Shown here one piece after another: positions 1 through 11,230 of a DNA stretch of 64,000 nt. Location: contig NC_049561.1 of the NCBI RefSeq assembly GCF_013368755.1, positions 6,014,001 to 6,078,000 on the forward strand, read 5' to 3'. The stretch is from Talaromyces rugulosus (lineage: Eukaryota > Ascomycota > Eurotiomycetes > Eurotiales > Trichocomaceae). Every line of letters starts with the position of its first letter. Position 1 is the stretch's first letter. The notes under the pieces were generated by a model, which did not search any database, was not told the DNA's origin, and saw only the letters and a list, made by a program, of their open reading frames with translations. The position numbers were made by a program, and so were the translations under genes.

Positions 1-401
1 CATTGCACATAACGACGTTTTCATTATGGCGTATAACCATGGTTATCTGGCATTTGCGCTGGCCTACGTAGCAGGTTTCGGCACAAATGGTTTTAATTTG
101 CTGTACTCGTATCGTGGTCATCGCAACTCACCAGCCACGATGAGAAGTCCACCTCAACTATATTAAAGGCTTCAAAAGTCTGTCCAACTGTGAAGCCAAT
201 GAGATCAAAATAAATGAATCTTTTTTACATTATTTTTGGTTATATCGTAGCTCAATCAGATATATAACAAAGTTGGACGAGTAAGAGCAATAAGGTCACC
301 GCGGCATCTCAGAATTAGCCTCACCAGGACAGGCGAGTAACTATAAAAATCGTCTTTGCCCCCATCTATCGCCTAGTAAATAGCCGGGGAACCGGACGAC
401 C
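1..401. other. Left-edge intergenic sequence, downstream of the NmrA-like gene
   Basis: AT-rich sequence with no convincing open frame on either strand. It lies 3' of the minus-strand NmrA-like gene and would hold that gene's 3' untranslated region. Nothing else is recognisable here. Confidence 0.6.
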
Positions 402-1319
402 CTAAGAACTGAAAAGGTCTTTGTTTAATTCCACCCACTCTTGGAATCTCATGCTCGGCTTGCCAGTATACAAGCGGACATTTTCAACACCGGTTTCATA
501 GTCTGTACGACTCTTTTGTTCCTCAGCTGCAGCCGCAAGTACTCGAATCATATAATCCGCGAAAGGCTTGGGAACGCCATTCTGTAGAAACTGATCCAAG
601 CCCTCCTGCTGGCTAATATCCGCAAGCTTGACGTCTATACCCAAGGCCTTTCCAACAGTCTGAATAGCATCTCCCTGTGACATGACTTGCGGGCCATACA
701 GATACACTTTCTGTTGTCCGTTTTTTGGACCTTGCACCAGTATGGTACCGCTGACTCGGCCTATGTCGGTAGGTGTGATACCGTCGAGTTGGAAACTAGA
801 GCCGAAAATCTTCACCTCACCGGCATTAATACCCCCCTTAAATCTTAGTATATTTGTTGCGAACCCGCCAGGCCGCACAGCCACATAGTTTTCGGGCCCA
901 AGAACCTCATCGAGGTTGATCTCCACTTGTGCGTGAGAGTATGCGATCAAATCACTCGGTGGAACACCACGTATCTCTCCTGAAATAGTGTAGCTGCTCA
1001 GAAATACAACAAATTCGATGCCAGCAGATTTAAGGGCTGTGACCGTAGACCGCATGTGGTCCGGAGAGCCGATGGCAACATAAATGAATGCCCGCTTCGC
1101 CCCTGAAGTTTTGACAGCTGCAGCCACGGTGTCAGGTTTGGTCAAATCGGCCTGGACCCTTTTAAATCCACCCCCTTGCTCATGCTCTGGAGTGAGGCCA
1201 GGGATGGGCTTTTGCGGATCTCGCATAGCTAGCCAAACCGTTGCGCCATGCTCCTGGGCAGTGGCTGCCGCGACAGAAGCGACATTGCCTGTTGGTCCGA
1301 AAACAATCACTGTAGACAT
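402..1319 (-). CDS. NmrA-like NAD(P)-binding reductase family protein
   Basis: Single-exon gene of 305 residues. Seen: the N-terminus carries a Rossmann dinucleotide motif, VIVFGPTGNVA at about residues 4-14, followed by alternating strands and helices, a 'FLSSYTISG' segment near residue 105 in the usual position of the NmrA/SDR active-site strand, and 'VRPGGFATNIL' near residue 147, typical of NmrA-like proteins. Family knowledge: NmrA-like proteins are atypical short-chain dehydrogenases, some acting as NAD(P)H sensors or as isoflavone-reductase-like enzymes. The canonical YxxxK is not clearly present, although 'YSHAQVE' lies where it would be expected. The length is normal for the family and the ATG opens directly on the Rossmann strand. 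Inference: a soluble cytosolic oxidoreductase or redox-sensing regulator. The substrate is unknown, and no neighbouring pathway genes indicate one. Confidence 0.85.
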   Translation of the reverse strand: MSTVIVFGPTGNVASVAAATAQEHGATVWLAMRDPQKPIPGLTPEHEQGGGFKRVQADLTKPDTVAAAVKTSGAKRAFIYVAIGSPDHMRSTVTALKSAGIEFVVFLSSYTISGEIRGVPPSDLIAYSHAQVEINLDEVLGPENYVAVRPGGFATNILRFKGGINAGEVKIFGSSFQLDGITPTDIGRVSGTILVQGPKNGQQKVYLYGPQVMSQGDAIQTVGKALGIDVKLADISQQEGLDQFLQNGVPKPFADYMIRVLAAAAEEQKSRTDYETGVENVRLYTGKPSMRFQEWVELNKDLFSS

Positions 1320-1913
1320 AACTAGATAGGGCTACAAAGATTTTTTAATTTGTGAGTAAAACAGGAGGAGCTGATATAGTAAACTAGGAATTCCTATCCC
1401 TTTTCTATTGCGGGGGTCGAATTCGGCTTTAACGATATCTCCGCGGCGTTTACCTCCCCACTCGTAGCCACTCCGGAATCAGTCAATTGGCTACTATGAA
1501 GTTGACTAAATAGATCTTACAAACAGCTCTAGCTAACTCTAGTTCTATTATCATTGGTAGATATCATGCAAAACCCCGCTTCTCTGTACCCTATTTGATT
1601 TGAAGACTCGAGGATCTTGTGATTGTGCCGTGGTGGATTTTTGAATGCTTTCCCCACCTATCATTATATCATGATGGACCAACCTTTTTATTGGAATTTT
1701 TAAGGACTTATTTAGAATTCATATCGTTTGTTGAAACTTTCATGGCATGTGAACATCTTATATTTTCCGCTGTTTTTTGGGGGATGGGGATACCAGCATT
1801 ATTTGTCTTGTACTGGAATAGAAACTGAAAGATATATATATACATGTATGAAAATAAGTCTAACGTTTAAGGAAGTCGAACTCGTTGATACAGCATTGAA
1901 CATGTCAAATAGC
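1320..1913. other. Intergenic region between two minus-strand genes
   Basis: About 600 bp that should contain the promoter of the NmrA-like gene and the 3' end of the GDSL esterase gene. Short frames exist on the plus strand but show no family resemblance and are not supported. Confidence 0.5.
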
Positions 1914-3080
1914 TCAATTCCAATAATCGGCATACTTGCTCTCACCCTTGAAAACCTCGACAAAGCGCTGGGCAATAATAGAATCAGTCTTAGTTGAAGG
2001 GTGCAGTGAATTAAACCACATAAACGAATCCTGGTTTGGTAGACGCGTGCATCCATGTGAATTACACTGGTCAATAAAGCCAGTTACGTTTGCTGGAGAT
2101 GCTAAGTATTGATCGGGGTTATAGTATATATCTTCGAGCTGTAGAAAAAACAGTAAGTCAGTACTTTATTGGGAGTTGGTTTATTGACAAGTCTTACAAT
2201 ACTGTACATATCCATCACTGCAAAGTTGGCGTCGGGGTAGCGTTTCTGAACCAAGACTTCAAAAGGAGTTTTGTATTTGTAGATGCTGTTGACAGTAGCC
2301 ACAGCCTCCCACATCCTGTACGAAGTTTCGGTGACGTTTGTGGCCTTTGACGGGTATTGAGATCCATAGACACCACCTCTTTCCGGTGTGGAGTACAGTG
2401 GAGTGAGTTGGAGGGGACTGACATTCTGAATAATAAAGAACCGGCCCCCATTCTCATAGACCTGGTCTAACGCACTAAAAACACATTCTATGTAATCAGG
2501 TATTGTCTTCCCCGAGACCTGAGAGTCTGTTAGGAAGGCATCAATACCCAAATCATTCGTCCCAATCCAGATAGAATAGATAGTGGCCGAGGGTGGGATG
2601 TCCAAGAATGACTGGTTATCACTGGTCCGGGCTTGGCTGCTTGCAAGAAACGCAGGCACCTCGTATTCCAGCACAGATGGATAATCACTGTGTATCGAAT
2701 TGAGTCGTCGTGGAGTGAGTGTGTTTGAGCATACTGCACCCCTGACAGCATAATCATACAAGTTTATTTGGGTGGAGTTGGCAACATATCTAGCCCACGT
2801 GTAGCCGCCAGAGGCAGTATCGTTGTTCTTTTTCTCTCACTCGGTTAACAGATCGGCCAGAATAGAAAGATACGAGAAGAAGGGAGCTTACGGCGGGTTC
2901 AACCCATGTCGGCGGCGGTGGAGAGCCGTCGTTATCCTCAAAGTATTGCAACCGGCTCTCATCAGTATAGCTGTCTCCAAATGTTACCAGACTCTTGAAT
3001 TGCTGTGATTTCCAATTATCAGCACTAGCTGCAGCAATACCGCATGTCACTGCGCAGATGAGAGTCGCAGAGAGACGCAT
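1914..3080 (-). CDS. Secreted GDSL/SGNH esterase (CE16-like acetylesterase)
   Basis: Three-exon gene giving 347 residues: exons 2892-3080, 2198-2827 and 1914-2138, with introns of 64 and 59 bp that use GT/AG and keep frame. Seen: an N-terminal signal peptide of about 20 residues; the GDSL block FGDSYTDES with nucleophile Ser37; the block III motif IGTND (Asn154); and a C-terminal 'WFNSLHPS' segment with His319. Family knowledge: this arrangement matches fungal carbohydrate esterase family 16, extracellular enzymes that deacetylate hemicellulose oligosaccharides. Length and exon structure fit. Odd point: the family normally has Asp three residues before the catalytic His (DxxH), whereas here residue 316 reads Asn. 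The first intron's acceptor was chosen by frame among several AGs and is the least certain join. Confidence 0.85.
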
Positions 3081-5495
3081 TTTTTTCTTTCTTTCTTTCT
3101 TTCCGGTTGATATATTTATTATCATGGGGTAACTTTTTTTTCTTGCCCTATTATCATCATACTTGGGGGGAGATGTACCATATTTAAGTTTATCGAAAAA
3201 TTAGGGGCTAGAAAATAACCCAATCCTGTCGAGGTCAGCAGGAGTAGGATAAGAGACATGTCCAATCAGAAAATAGTATGATGCATAACTTCAATTTCGG
3301 TTGCTTCGAGCCTCCATGGGGAAACATTTCGCGCGCTGAGATCAAACTTCATTACCACGACATATCCCCTTGGAAAATCATAACTAGGCCCATAATTAAT
3401 TATCATGCTTTGTTTACAGTCATCGCAGTGGGAACAACCGAGCAAGACAGATGTTTAGAGCGGCATAGAGTAATTCAAAGTTAAGATCTACTGAACTAGT
3501 ATAATAGTAATTAACTAGACGCTCAGTAAATTCTAAAATAAGATTCTGTCCAGACTCCATAGCGCCTAGGAAACACGCTTTACTATGTGCGTATAAAAGC
3601 CGCGCTCTGCTTTTTTGGGGGCTGATCGGCTTATTTTGTCATCTCAAAGAACTGAATGTAGCCTATCTTTTTGGCAATGCTCAATTATAATAGACACTGA
3701 TATTCCCCTATTATTATTATATGGTCGCCAGCGGTATTGCAAGTCCCTTGCACGGAATAATTTAACGTTTCTATTGCGCCGGCGAGATGCCAGGTTGAAC
3801 GTCTTCAAGGTATCTCGTAGGAAAATGTTTCTAGCCTCGTGGCCTAAAAAGGTAGCATGGAGCGCAACCCATCAATATTGACATCCTGGTAATATGGCAC
3901 TCTATTGCGACCCCCATTAATGTCGGCCACAAAAAAATAATATGCACCGTTCCTGATTGATCGTATCTATTATTATCTTATACATGATCGGTCCGCCGTA
4001 CTTGCGGGGGTTACATTTGTAGAGTCATGAAGCAGAATTTGGGTAGGTATTTATCTACTATCTAGTCGATATGACATCTAGCGGTGTTGAGAACTTGAGA
4101 TCTTGTCTTCAAAGGTTATTTAGGAAGCTAAGGTGGTGGAGCATAAAGTCTATATTTGCGTAGATAGTCTCCGTACTCCGTAGATAATTACTGACTTTGC
4201 CCAACTTCAAATTGAATCTACAATCTATTATAATAATGCATATATGCATACAGCCATAGAAGACTAGATTGTAAGGTCATCATCCATTGTTGCCGAACAA
4301 GGATAACAGAGTAGTAGCAATCCCATTAGCCAACACAATGAGAGGGGAATACTATTGGGCTAGCAAAATCTAGTACAGTGGTACACAGCCATCGATCCAT
4401 AAATTTGCCTTCGAGAGTATTCGAAAAAATATTCCATTGTAAAGCAACTACTATCTCCTAGTGTGGCGTCAAGCCACTGGTACCCTTAACCTTGGCTGTT
4501 GGGTGGCTTACGGCCGCAGAAATGAAGCTTTCACCATGTGGCTACACTATCTTGAGTAAATCATTCAACTAAGAGATTTAAATCTTTATTAGACCTATAT
4601 TATGCTGGTCTTCTCTCTTTCTTTTTTTTTTTTTTTGATAAGGCGTGGAGAGAGAGGAGGGGAAATTCTCCTAAAGAAAGCTCTGAAAGTTGTGTTGGTC
4701 TATTATGCTGACAGCATTAGGCCGGAAGGACGAAGAGTCAGCGTCTTTCAGACTTACTTATACGTGATTAATGATGTAACCTTCTTAGGCAAACTAATTC
4801 TTTTAATCCGTAACGACCACTATAGCAATTTAGAGAATCAATGGCAGGAATCTTGATGCTGTAGAGCTGATTTTGAAATCATCACCATTAACGCAAGGAC
4901 TGGGTATTTAAATATAAATCGATATACAATTATGGTATTCCAAATATTTTCTTCTTCGTATATTGGATAGCACTATTACTAACTTGCTTCATAAGGACAG
5001 GGCGCTGTCATCTACCTATCGCCCAGTACCACCCATCCACGCCTTAAGTAGCCACGAATGACACGGTGCCGCTAGCCGTTTCTCGATGAGGGGAGTTGAC
5101 GCGCTGACCCCAAATTAAGGGTCCAATAAATGGCTTTTACGCAAAACCAGGACCAATCGGAAATTATCAGCGGTTATGTGTTCTGTTTCCGACACCTTGA
5201 TTGATACAAGCTCCCTGGTATCCGGCGATCCAGGATTCCACAATAAGGCCGGCCTTCGATTCATTGTTACATTAACTTGAATCATCAGTGAGTCGTTTCC
5301 TGCATAAATCACTATGAAGGAATTGACACTTGTATGAAGATTGGCAGTCTACATATAATCGGCTATATAAATAGGATGTAGACCCCAGCCCATAGGATCT
5401 TGATTTCTTCTTCATCACTTCAAACTCAAACAAAATTACACCTACCCTTTAAAAATCTTTCTTTCCTTCAAGGAACCATTATATTCACCTTCAAA
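3081..5495. other. Gene-poor 2.4-kb region
   Basis: No supported gene. The stretch is AT-rich with scattered short frames on both strands that lack family resemblance. It includes a T-rich run near 4620 and a tandem pair of the octamer ACTCCGTA-type motif near 4169, a short sequence that recurs elsewhere in this window. The last ~130 bp form the promoter of the downstream secreted-protein gene. Confidence 0.5.
5364..5373 (+). promoter_or_regulatory. TATA box of the small secreted protein gene
   Basis: TATATAAATA lies about 130 bp upstream of the ATG at 5496. It is followed by a C/A/T-rich, G-poor leader containing several CTTC tracts, the arrangement typical of strongly expressed fungal genes. 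Seen in sequence; the expression level is inferred. Confidence 0.55.
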
Positions 5496-5858
5496 ATGTT
5501 CGCCCCCAAGACCCTCGTCGCTGTTCTCGCCACCATGGCCACCATTGCCTCTGCTGCCCCTGCTGTTGCTGCCAGCGGCACCAGCACCAGCTTCCAGCTG
5601 GGCAACGGCAACCCTGTCACTAAGAAAGATGGTTGCATCCTCGAGGTTATTTCCGAACACGGCAGCGGTGTCAACGCCGTTATTGTCCTTGATGGAATTA
5701 AGAACTGCGACAAGGTCACCACCAAGGTATCTGGCCCAGCTGGCAACGGCACCGCTGGTGTGGACTTTTCGCTCTCTCCTCCCGGAGCCTTTTTCATTCA
5801 GACCGACTACTTGGCTCAGTGCAACATCACCAATATGGCATGCAAGGCCGCTTACTAG
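5496..5858 (+). CDS. Small secreted cysteine-containing protein
   Basis: Single-exon frame of 120 residues. The ATG at 5496 was preferred over upstream in-frame codons because a clean signal peptide begins there (MFAPKTLVAVLATMATIASA, cleavage near Ala20-21). The mature part is about 100 residues with four cysteines, suggesting two disulfides, and two possible N-glycosylation sites (NGT and NIT). Codon choice is strongly biased to C-ending codons, unlike the surrounding AT-rich DNA, which implies high expression. It does not match a hydrophobin, cerato-platanin or other small secreted family that I recognise. Inference: an extracellular protein, possibly effector-like or cell-wall associated; function unknown. 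A TATA box and pyrimidine-rich leader precede it. Confidence 0.8.
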   Translation: MFAPKTLVAVLATMATIASAAPAVAASGTSTSFQLGNGNPVTKKDGCILEVISEHGSGVNAVIVLDGIKNCDKVTTKVSGPAGNGTAGVDFSLSPPGAFFIQTDYLAQCNITNMACKAAY

Positions 5859-7915
5859 ATTTACTTCCGGTTGATCTAGGTGTGTATAATCTTTATTCAG
5901 TCTTTGCTTATGTACTAATGGATTTTTTGGTTTAGACATCTCGACTTGTGAAAACCTAGGGCATGCCTAGAGAGATATGATGTTGATGGAGAAATTTACT
6001 TTGCATATTCAATTTATGTACATATTTTATGGGATACTAGATATATATACACATTCCAACACCCCAAGCATTATCGACTGATAAAAATGAACTTATCCGC
6101 TTAGTTCCTTCTATGGAATATTGATCTAATGTAGGTATCGGGGCTGGGATGTACACACCTAACTAAGCCCTTAATCCATTCACCGTATCCAATAACTTTG
6201 TAAAACAATAGTTAGATAACTCGGAACATTGAGTATACAATACTGTTATGGACACTATCCCTTAAAGATCGCTTTTCGTCGACCATTTAGAGAGATGATC
6301 CTCAGTAGTGCTGATAAAATTAGACCTAAATGCCAGTTGAAATCTCTGGTGTCCACAAATTCCGTGATTGCTAGTCTGGGGGCTGTGGTCGGGATTTCTT
6401 GGGGTAGAAAGATCGCCTTGGCTGAGTCCAACATGTAATAACCACGCAGAAGAACAGTGGAAGAAGGCTGCCGACCCCAGGTTGAAGGAATACCGCAATC
6501 CATTCGCGGCTCAGATCCCGGTTAGAGCACAATACCACAAGTACGGTTATTATATATCAAAGACCCGTCATTAAAGTAGCATCAAGTTGCTTCCGTTTTA
6601 CGTATGATCTTTAGATCAACAGCCACCTCTCTCTCTAATTGACTAGGTCACTGTGTAATTAATCAACAAGCTTATTTCTACATATAAACGGCTTTAGTGT
6701 TGCACGGTCAGAGAGATGCAACGACAATCTAGAATTTTGGGTATAGAAAATAGTGAAGGAGGGTGGGCTCTCTGATGCTCCTTGGGAAGATACCTACGCT
6801 TTATCCTAAAATTACAATACTTGAATATTATTATCCTGTCAATTCGAACTTATTCTTGTAGCAACCACGAAATAACACACTATCTCCGTCTGATAAGATC
6901 GGAAGTGCAGTTCCTCAATGTTTCGAGAAATTTATTCAAGCCGGATCTACCAGCATCATATTTACCAGACGTAGTACTATGCCATAAAAAGCCTATAAAC
7001 TTGATTAGATATTAAGAAAAGGTGTAATGTTATCTCCGGTTGGAGACTCGAGAAGTACCGTCTTTAAATTAACCTTATCCTAACTTCAATGTTCTATCCT
7101 ATAATTCTTTGTGTATCCCGACCATTGATGTAAATGATGTATGCACTTTGTGTGGAATAATTATTGCACTTGTGCATAAGCACAACTTGAGCGAATTAAA
7201 CAATGGAGTCAAACGATCACTAACATTTTAGCAGAATTAGTTATACAGAGTAACACACCGACAAGGACCTCGAGTTTCCAAAGTGGGAGACAGCAGACAG
7301 GCTTGACAGCGCCAAGATACTACACCATTCATTCGAGAATTTTCGAGAATATGGCACACAGAAAGTTAGCTAAACCAGACCGGTCATGCTGGAAGGAAGG
7401 GGGTATGCCTAGACTCGACAGTGGACCGTGGACATATAGTACATGCATAAGGAAACATGGCAAGAATGCAACCATGCCGATCTCTTCTCGAACATTTTTC
7501 TTTTACTTTTGTATTAAACTACGTGCAATACAACCGAGTAAATAAAAGATATCATTCTATTCATATATATGATGAACATGATCTATCAGTGACATCTATC
7601 TTAAAACCACGAGCACACAGAAGACATTATCTCGTCTCAGGATATCAAAAAGCAAAAAATTGAACATGCCGCACATTATCATCAGGCTACGAGAACCGAT
7701 GACAAGTTTACTTGGGCAAATGTGGTTTGTAAAAAGACAAAGCAAAAAAAGAAAAAGATTAATGGTATAATGATATCATTGCACCCGAGGTACACTTCAT
7801 CCGCATAAAAAGCAAATCGACCTCATATGAAGAGGTGATTCCTAGATGGGTTCAACCCTGTTGAGCCTCATCCCTCCTTTTTATCTCTTCTATCAATCAC
7901 CCTCTCTTAACGCAA
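5859..7915. other. Gene-poor 2-kb region
   Basis: No supported gene. The sequence is AT-rich, with short frames of no recognisable content. Position 5859 onward holds the 3' UTR of the secreted-protein gene, and the right end holds that of the convergent transporter gene. Confidence 0.5.
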
Positions 7916-9514
7916 TTAATCAGAGGCGGTCTTGTCCTCACCCTCATTGCTGCTGGTGGCAATCTCAACCTTCTCAGCCTCGGAGCGATCGGGGGCAGCC
8001 AGGCCTAGATCAATTGACATCTGACCGATTTCCTGCACAGTGAGCTTGGGCAGCTCCTGGGCAATTTGGAAGGGCCACTTCTTTTCGATATGGGCCTTGG
8101 CGAAGATAAGGTCGATCTCTTCCAGATCACGGCCGGCGGTCTCAACGTAGAAGAAGTAAGCGAAAGGAATACCGACAAAGTTAACCAGAGCGAAGAACAG
8201 GTAGAGACCCCATTTACTGCTGTTGGAGAAAATGGGAGTGAACATGACGACAGCAAAGTTGGTGATCCAGTTGGTGCAAGTCGAAGCAGCGGCGGCCATG
8301 GTACGAGTGCGGAGAGGGTTGATTTCGGGGGGATAGATCCAGGGGAGAGGCAAGGTGGTGAAGGCGAAGAAGCAGATGAATAGGAAGATACCGACGACGG
8401 CACCCTTGGCGCTCTCTGGGGTGTCGGCGATCAGGCAGCCCATGGTGATGATGAAACTGAGACCCTGGCCAGCAAAGCCGATCAAGAAAAGGTTGCGACG
8501 TCCAACTCTCTCAATCATGAAGAAGGAGGGAATAGTGGCAAGAGCGTAAACGGTAGAGAAGACACCACCGAGAACCAGAGGGAGCTTGCCAGTCATGTTC
8601 AAGTTTTGTTTGAAAAGAAGGGTGGAGTAGTAAATGGCGGCATTGCAACCGGTGAACTGCTGGAAGAACTGACCAGAGCAACCGATCATCATGCGCTGGA
8701 ATTCCTGGGTCTTGCCAAAAGTGAAGAGCGTACTCCAAGTGGCCTGCGAGCCCTCGAGGGACTTGAGATCGGCTTTCATGAGGTTATAATCCTGGAGGAC
8801 GTCCTCGGAATCCACAGTACTGTCGTTGAGGTGGGCCAAAACTTCGAGGGCCTCCTGGTCGTGACCGCGCGCAACGAACCAACGAGGGGACTCGGGCAGC
8901 ATCAGAGCGCCGGCCATGACGAACAGGGCGAACAGGATCTGGAAAGCAATGGGGAAACGCCATTGGACCGAGGAATCAACGTAGGAGAGACCGAAGTCAA
9001 TCCAGTAGGCGATGAAGGTGCCGACAGCGATAATGGCACCCTCAAAGCAGACAAGGAAACCACGGTTGTGGGCACGAGAACACTCGGACTGCCAGACGGG
9101 AATGGTAGCAGTGTCCATACCGTTTCCAAGACCCGAGACAACACGACCGATAACGAACTGGCCCAGACCCCATTGAGGGCCGAACGTAGCAGTGGAGATC
9201 ACAGTACCAATGACCATCAGGGCGCCACCACCGACTAGCAGGGGAGTACGACCGATGCGTTGACCGTAGCAGAGAGTAAAGATAGCACCGAAGAAGCAGC
9301 CAAGCTCGTAGCAGGAAACGACAGCACCTTGCAAGACAGAGACATGGAGAGAGTCGCCATCGAGGATGGGGAATTCCTTGACGAAGGAGTCGCCAGAGAT
9401 AATACCAGACATCAGACCCTGATCATAACCGAACAGTGAGAAACCGACGACGGAGGTGAAGGTGATGGCCAGGTGGAGCTTCTTGCCCCGAAGGCCGCAT
9501 GTTGTTGTCCACAT
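7916..9514 (-). CDS. MFS sugar transporter
   Basis: Single-exon gene of 532 residues; the ATG at 9514 is the first real ATG, because codons upstream in frame begin with GTG. Seen: twelve hydrophobic segments; the conserved GYDQG in TM1; 'GRVVSGLGNG' after TM3-4; 'PESPRW' at the end of the N-half; QFFQQFTGCNAAIYY in TM7; ERVGRR between TM8 and TM9; and 'YFFYVETAGRDLEEID' after TM12, a variant of the family PETKG signature. Family knowledge: these motifs define the sugar porter family (TC 2.A.1.1), plasma-membrane uptake of hexoses, pentoses or polyols by proton symport. The substrate cannot be read from the sequence. The C-terminal tail (about 60 residues) is hydrophilic and acidic. Codon use is strongly biased to G/C-ending codons. 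The upstream DNA belongs to the duplicated segment described separately. Confidence 0.93.
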   Translation of the reverse strand: MWTTTCGLRGKKLHLAITFTSVVGFSLFGYDQGLMSGIISGDSFVKEFPILDGDSLHVSVLQGAVVSCYELGCFFGAIFTLCYGQRIGRTPLLVGGGALMVIGTVISTATFGPQWGLGQFVIGRVVSGLGNGMDTATIPVWQSECSRAHNRGFLVCFEGAIIAVGTFIAYWIDFGLSYVDSSVQWRFPIAFQILFALFVMAGALMLPESPRWFVARGHDQEALEVLAHLNDSTVDSEDVLQDYNLMKADLKSLEGSQATWSTLFTFGKTQEFQRMMIGCSGQFFQQFTGCNAAIYYSTLLFKQNLNMTGKLPLVLGGVFSTVYALATIPSFFMIERVGRRNLFLIGFAGQGLSFIITMGCLIADTPESAKGAVVGIFLFICFFAFTTLPLPWIYPPEINPLRTRTMAAAASTCTNWITNFAVVMFTPIFSNSSKWGLYLFFALVNFVGIPFAYFFYVETAGRDLEEIDLIFAKAHIEKKWPFQIAQELPKLTVQEIGQMSIDLGLAAPDRSEAEKVEIATSSNEGEDKTASD

Positions 9515-9699
9515 TTTGGGATGCTCTTCTTTTGCGCGCACCTCTTGGATGGAAAATGAGGAAAAAGAAGGACTGAGACGTGGAAAAGGAAGAAAGAAAG
9601 ACGCGTCGACGTTCCGGGGATGGGCTGTTTTTTGTACCTTGTGGAGGAAGGACGTGTTCTGCGGGCGTCAGCCGAACGTGGCGGCCGGGGGGAAAGTCG

Positions 9700-11230
9700 G
9701 GGCATGGATTTGGTCGCTGAGGTTGCGCCGGGGTCAGCCCGGGGACGCGATTGGCACACGGGGTCCCCGCCTGGCCCAGCAGGTTGGCCAATGAGCAGCA
9801 CGGCATCGCCCGAAACGGCGCTTTGCTGAATCGCGCCCGGTGGGGCTCGGTGGAGGCCTAGTGCGAGTGGGCCGCCCCTCCGCTGGGAAGACTGGGGCGT
9901 GGCGTCCTACGCCCCGCAGCTCTATTTACTATGACGACCGGCCACTGCCTGATTGGGGCACGCGACCCACACGGCTAGCAAGTCCCCAACATCGGAGATT
10001 GCGGGAAAGCCAAAGGGGACCTTACTTACTCCGGACATGGGTCGTCCAATGCCGCCTCTGCTGGACCTTGGGGCCCCGGTTTCTAGAAAGCGCCTTTTCC
10101 ACTCTTCGGCAGGGGCACGACATGAGTCTGGTTTGGTGGCGGATGGCAAATACAGAATTTCCAGCCCCTGTGCCTTTTCCAACTTTCTGCTCTCGGGCAT
10201 GCTTCCCTTTCCGACAGCCGACAAAAACTCATCCTCCAGTTGAATCGCTTGTGAATGCGGGGCTCCCAGGACTCTTGTGGGTTGTGGCCCCGACGCCATT
10301 GACGTATGCTGCCGGGATGGGTTATAGTGTGGGGTTATATGCTTTGAGCCATTGGCTGTGAAAAACTCTTCCCCCTTCTCGTTTACGGTTTACCCCGACT
10401 CACCCCGGCTAAGGCTGGCGGCAGAATCCCACCAAACAAGTCGGCCCGAGGCGTCGGTGCATGTCTACAGCGGACTTTATTGAGAGAGCGGCAAGGCATT
10501 GGTTTATGCGCTCAGTCGCAAACTAAAAAAAGTAAAAATAAAAAACAATTTTGTGCCTTGCCGGAAAAAAACAAAACTGAAAAGAAACGTTCGCAACAGT
10601 GATTTAAAAAAATTTCAAGTGGAGCAAAAGTAATCAGTACTACTTCACCTGCTAGACCCCCTCTCAACAGTGGACCGCCGGTCTGCCACCGGCGAAACAG
10701 CGCTCGCCGAACGGTTACTTTCCGGCTTTTTTCGGGTACTGCATCGGGAACTGAATACCGATTGGCATGCGCGGGCCACATGGGTTCTTCGCTTTCGGCA
10801 ATGATGCTCGCACTGCATTACTCTTTACATGCGACTAACGCATTTGTTTGGCATCCGTGAGTTTGATGCAATCATTGGCATGCCCACTGTCCACGTTGTT
10901 ATCTAAGTCTGACAGCCGTGACAGCTTCTCAAGAATACAAGATCGGGACAGGCTGATTGGTGTGTGGTGAACGAACGAGATAGAAAAAGCGCACGCACGT
11001 GAGAGTTCCATTTCTCCGTTACTCGGGACAGTAATAGTGGAACCCGTCCGTATACAGCCAGACAGAGTAATGATGTTCTTTACTCGTGTCGGGCTGTATT
11101 ATTTAATTGCATCCCCGGGCAGTAAGTAACTGTTATTAATAATTGCAATGCATTATACGCCCCGTGTGCAACCGAGGATTGGGCAATGCGCACAGTGCGC
11201 CGTTGGACTGACTCTTGGAAGTTGGTTTTG
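9700..11230. repeat. Copy 1 of a diverged segmental duplication
   Basis: Two blocks recur at 12.2-13.3 kb. Block A (9700-9860) matches 12215-12360 only in reverse complement: 'CGCCGTTTC', 'GATGCCGTG', and 'GCCTCCACCGAGC' are shared in order. Block B (about 10363-11230) matches 12436-13330 directly: 'GCGAAACA.CGCTCGCCGAAC', 'GGGCCACATGGGTTC', 'CTGTCCACGTTGT', 'CGTGTCGGGCTGTATT' and 'CCGTGTGCAACC' appear in the same order and at similar spacing. Block A overlaps the promoter side of the sugar transporter. Similarity was judged by eye; boundaries are approximate. Confidence 0.7.

Noticed and set aside
5442..5939. Minus-strand frames opposite the small secreted protein
   Set aside because: Low-complexity antisense reading of a codon-biased gene; no start context or family support.
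8606..9238. 210-codon plus-strand frame opposite the sugar transporter
   Set aside because: It is a shadow of a G/C-ending codon-biased gene on the other strand; its composition is Glu/Gly/Thr-rich with no domain.
9840..10361. 173-codon plus-strand frame upstream of the transporter
   Set aside because: GC-rich chance frame inside the duplicated segment; the related copy at 12 kb does not keep the frame.
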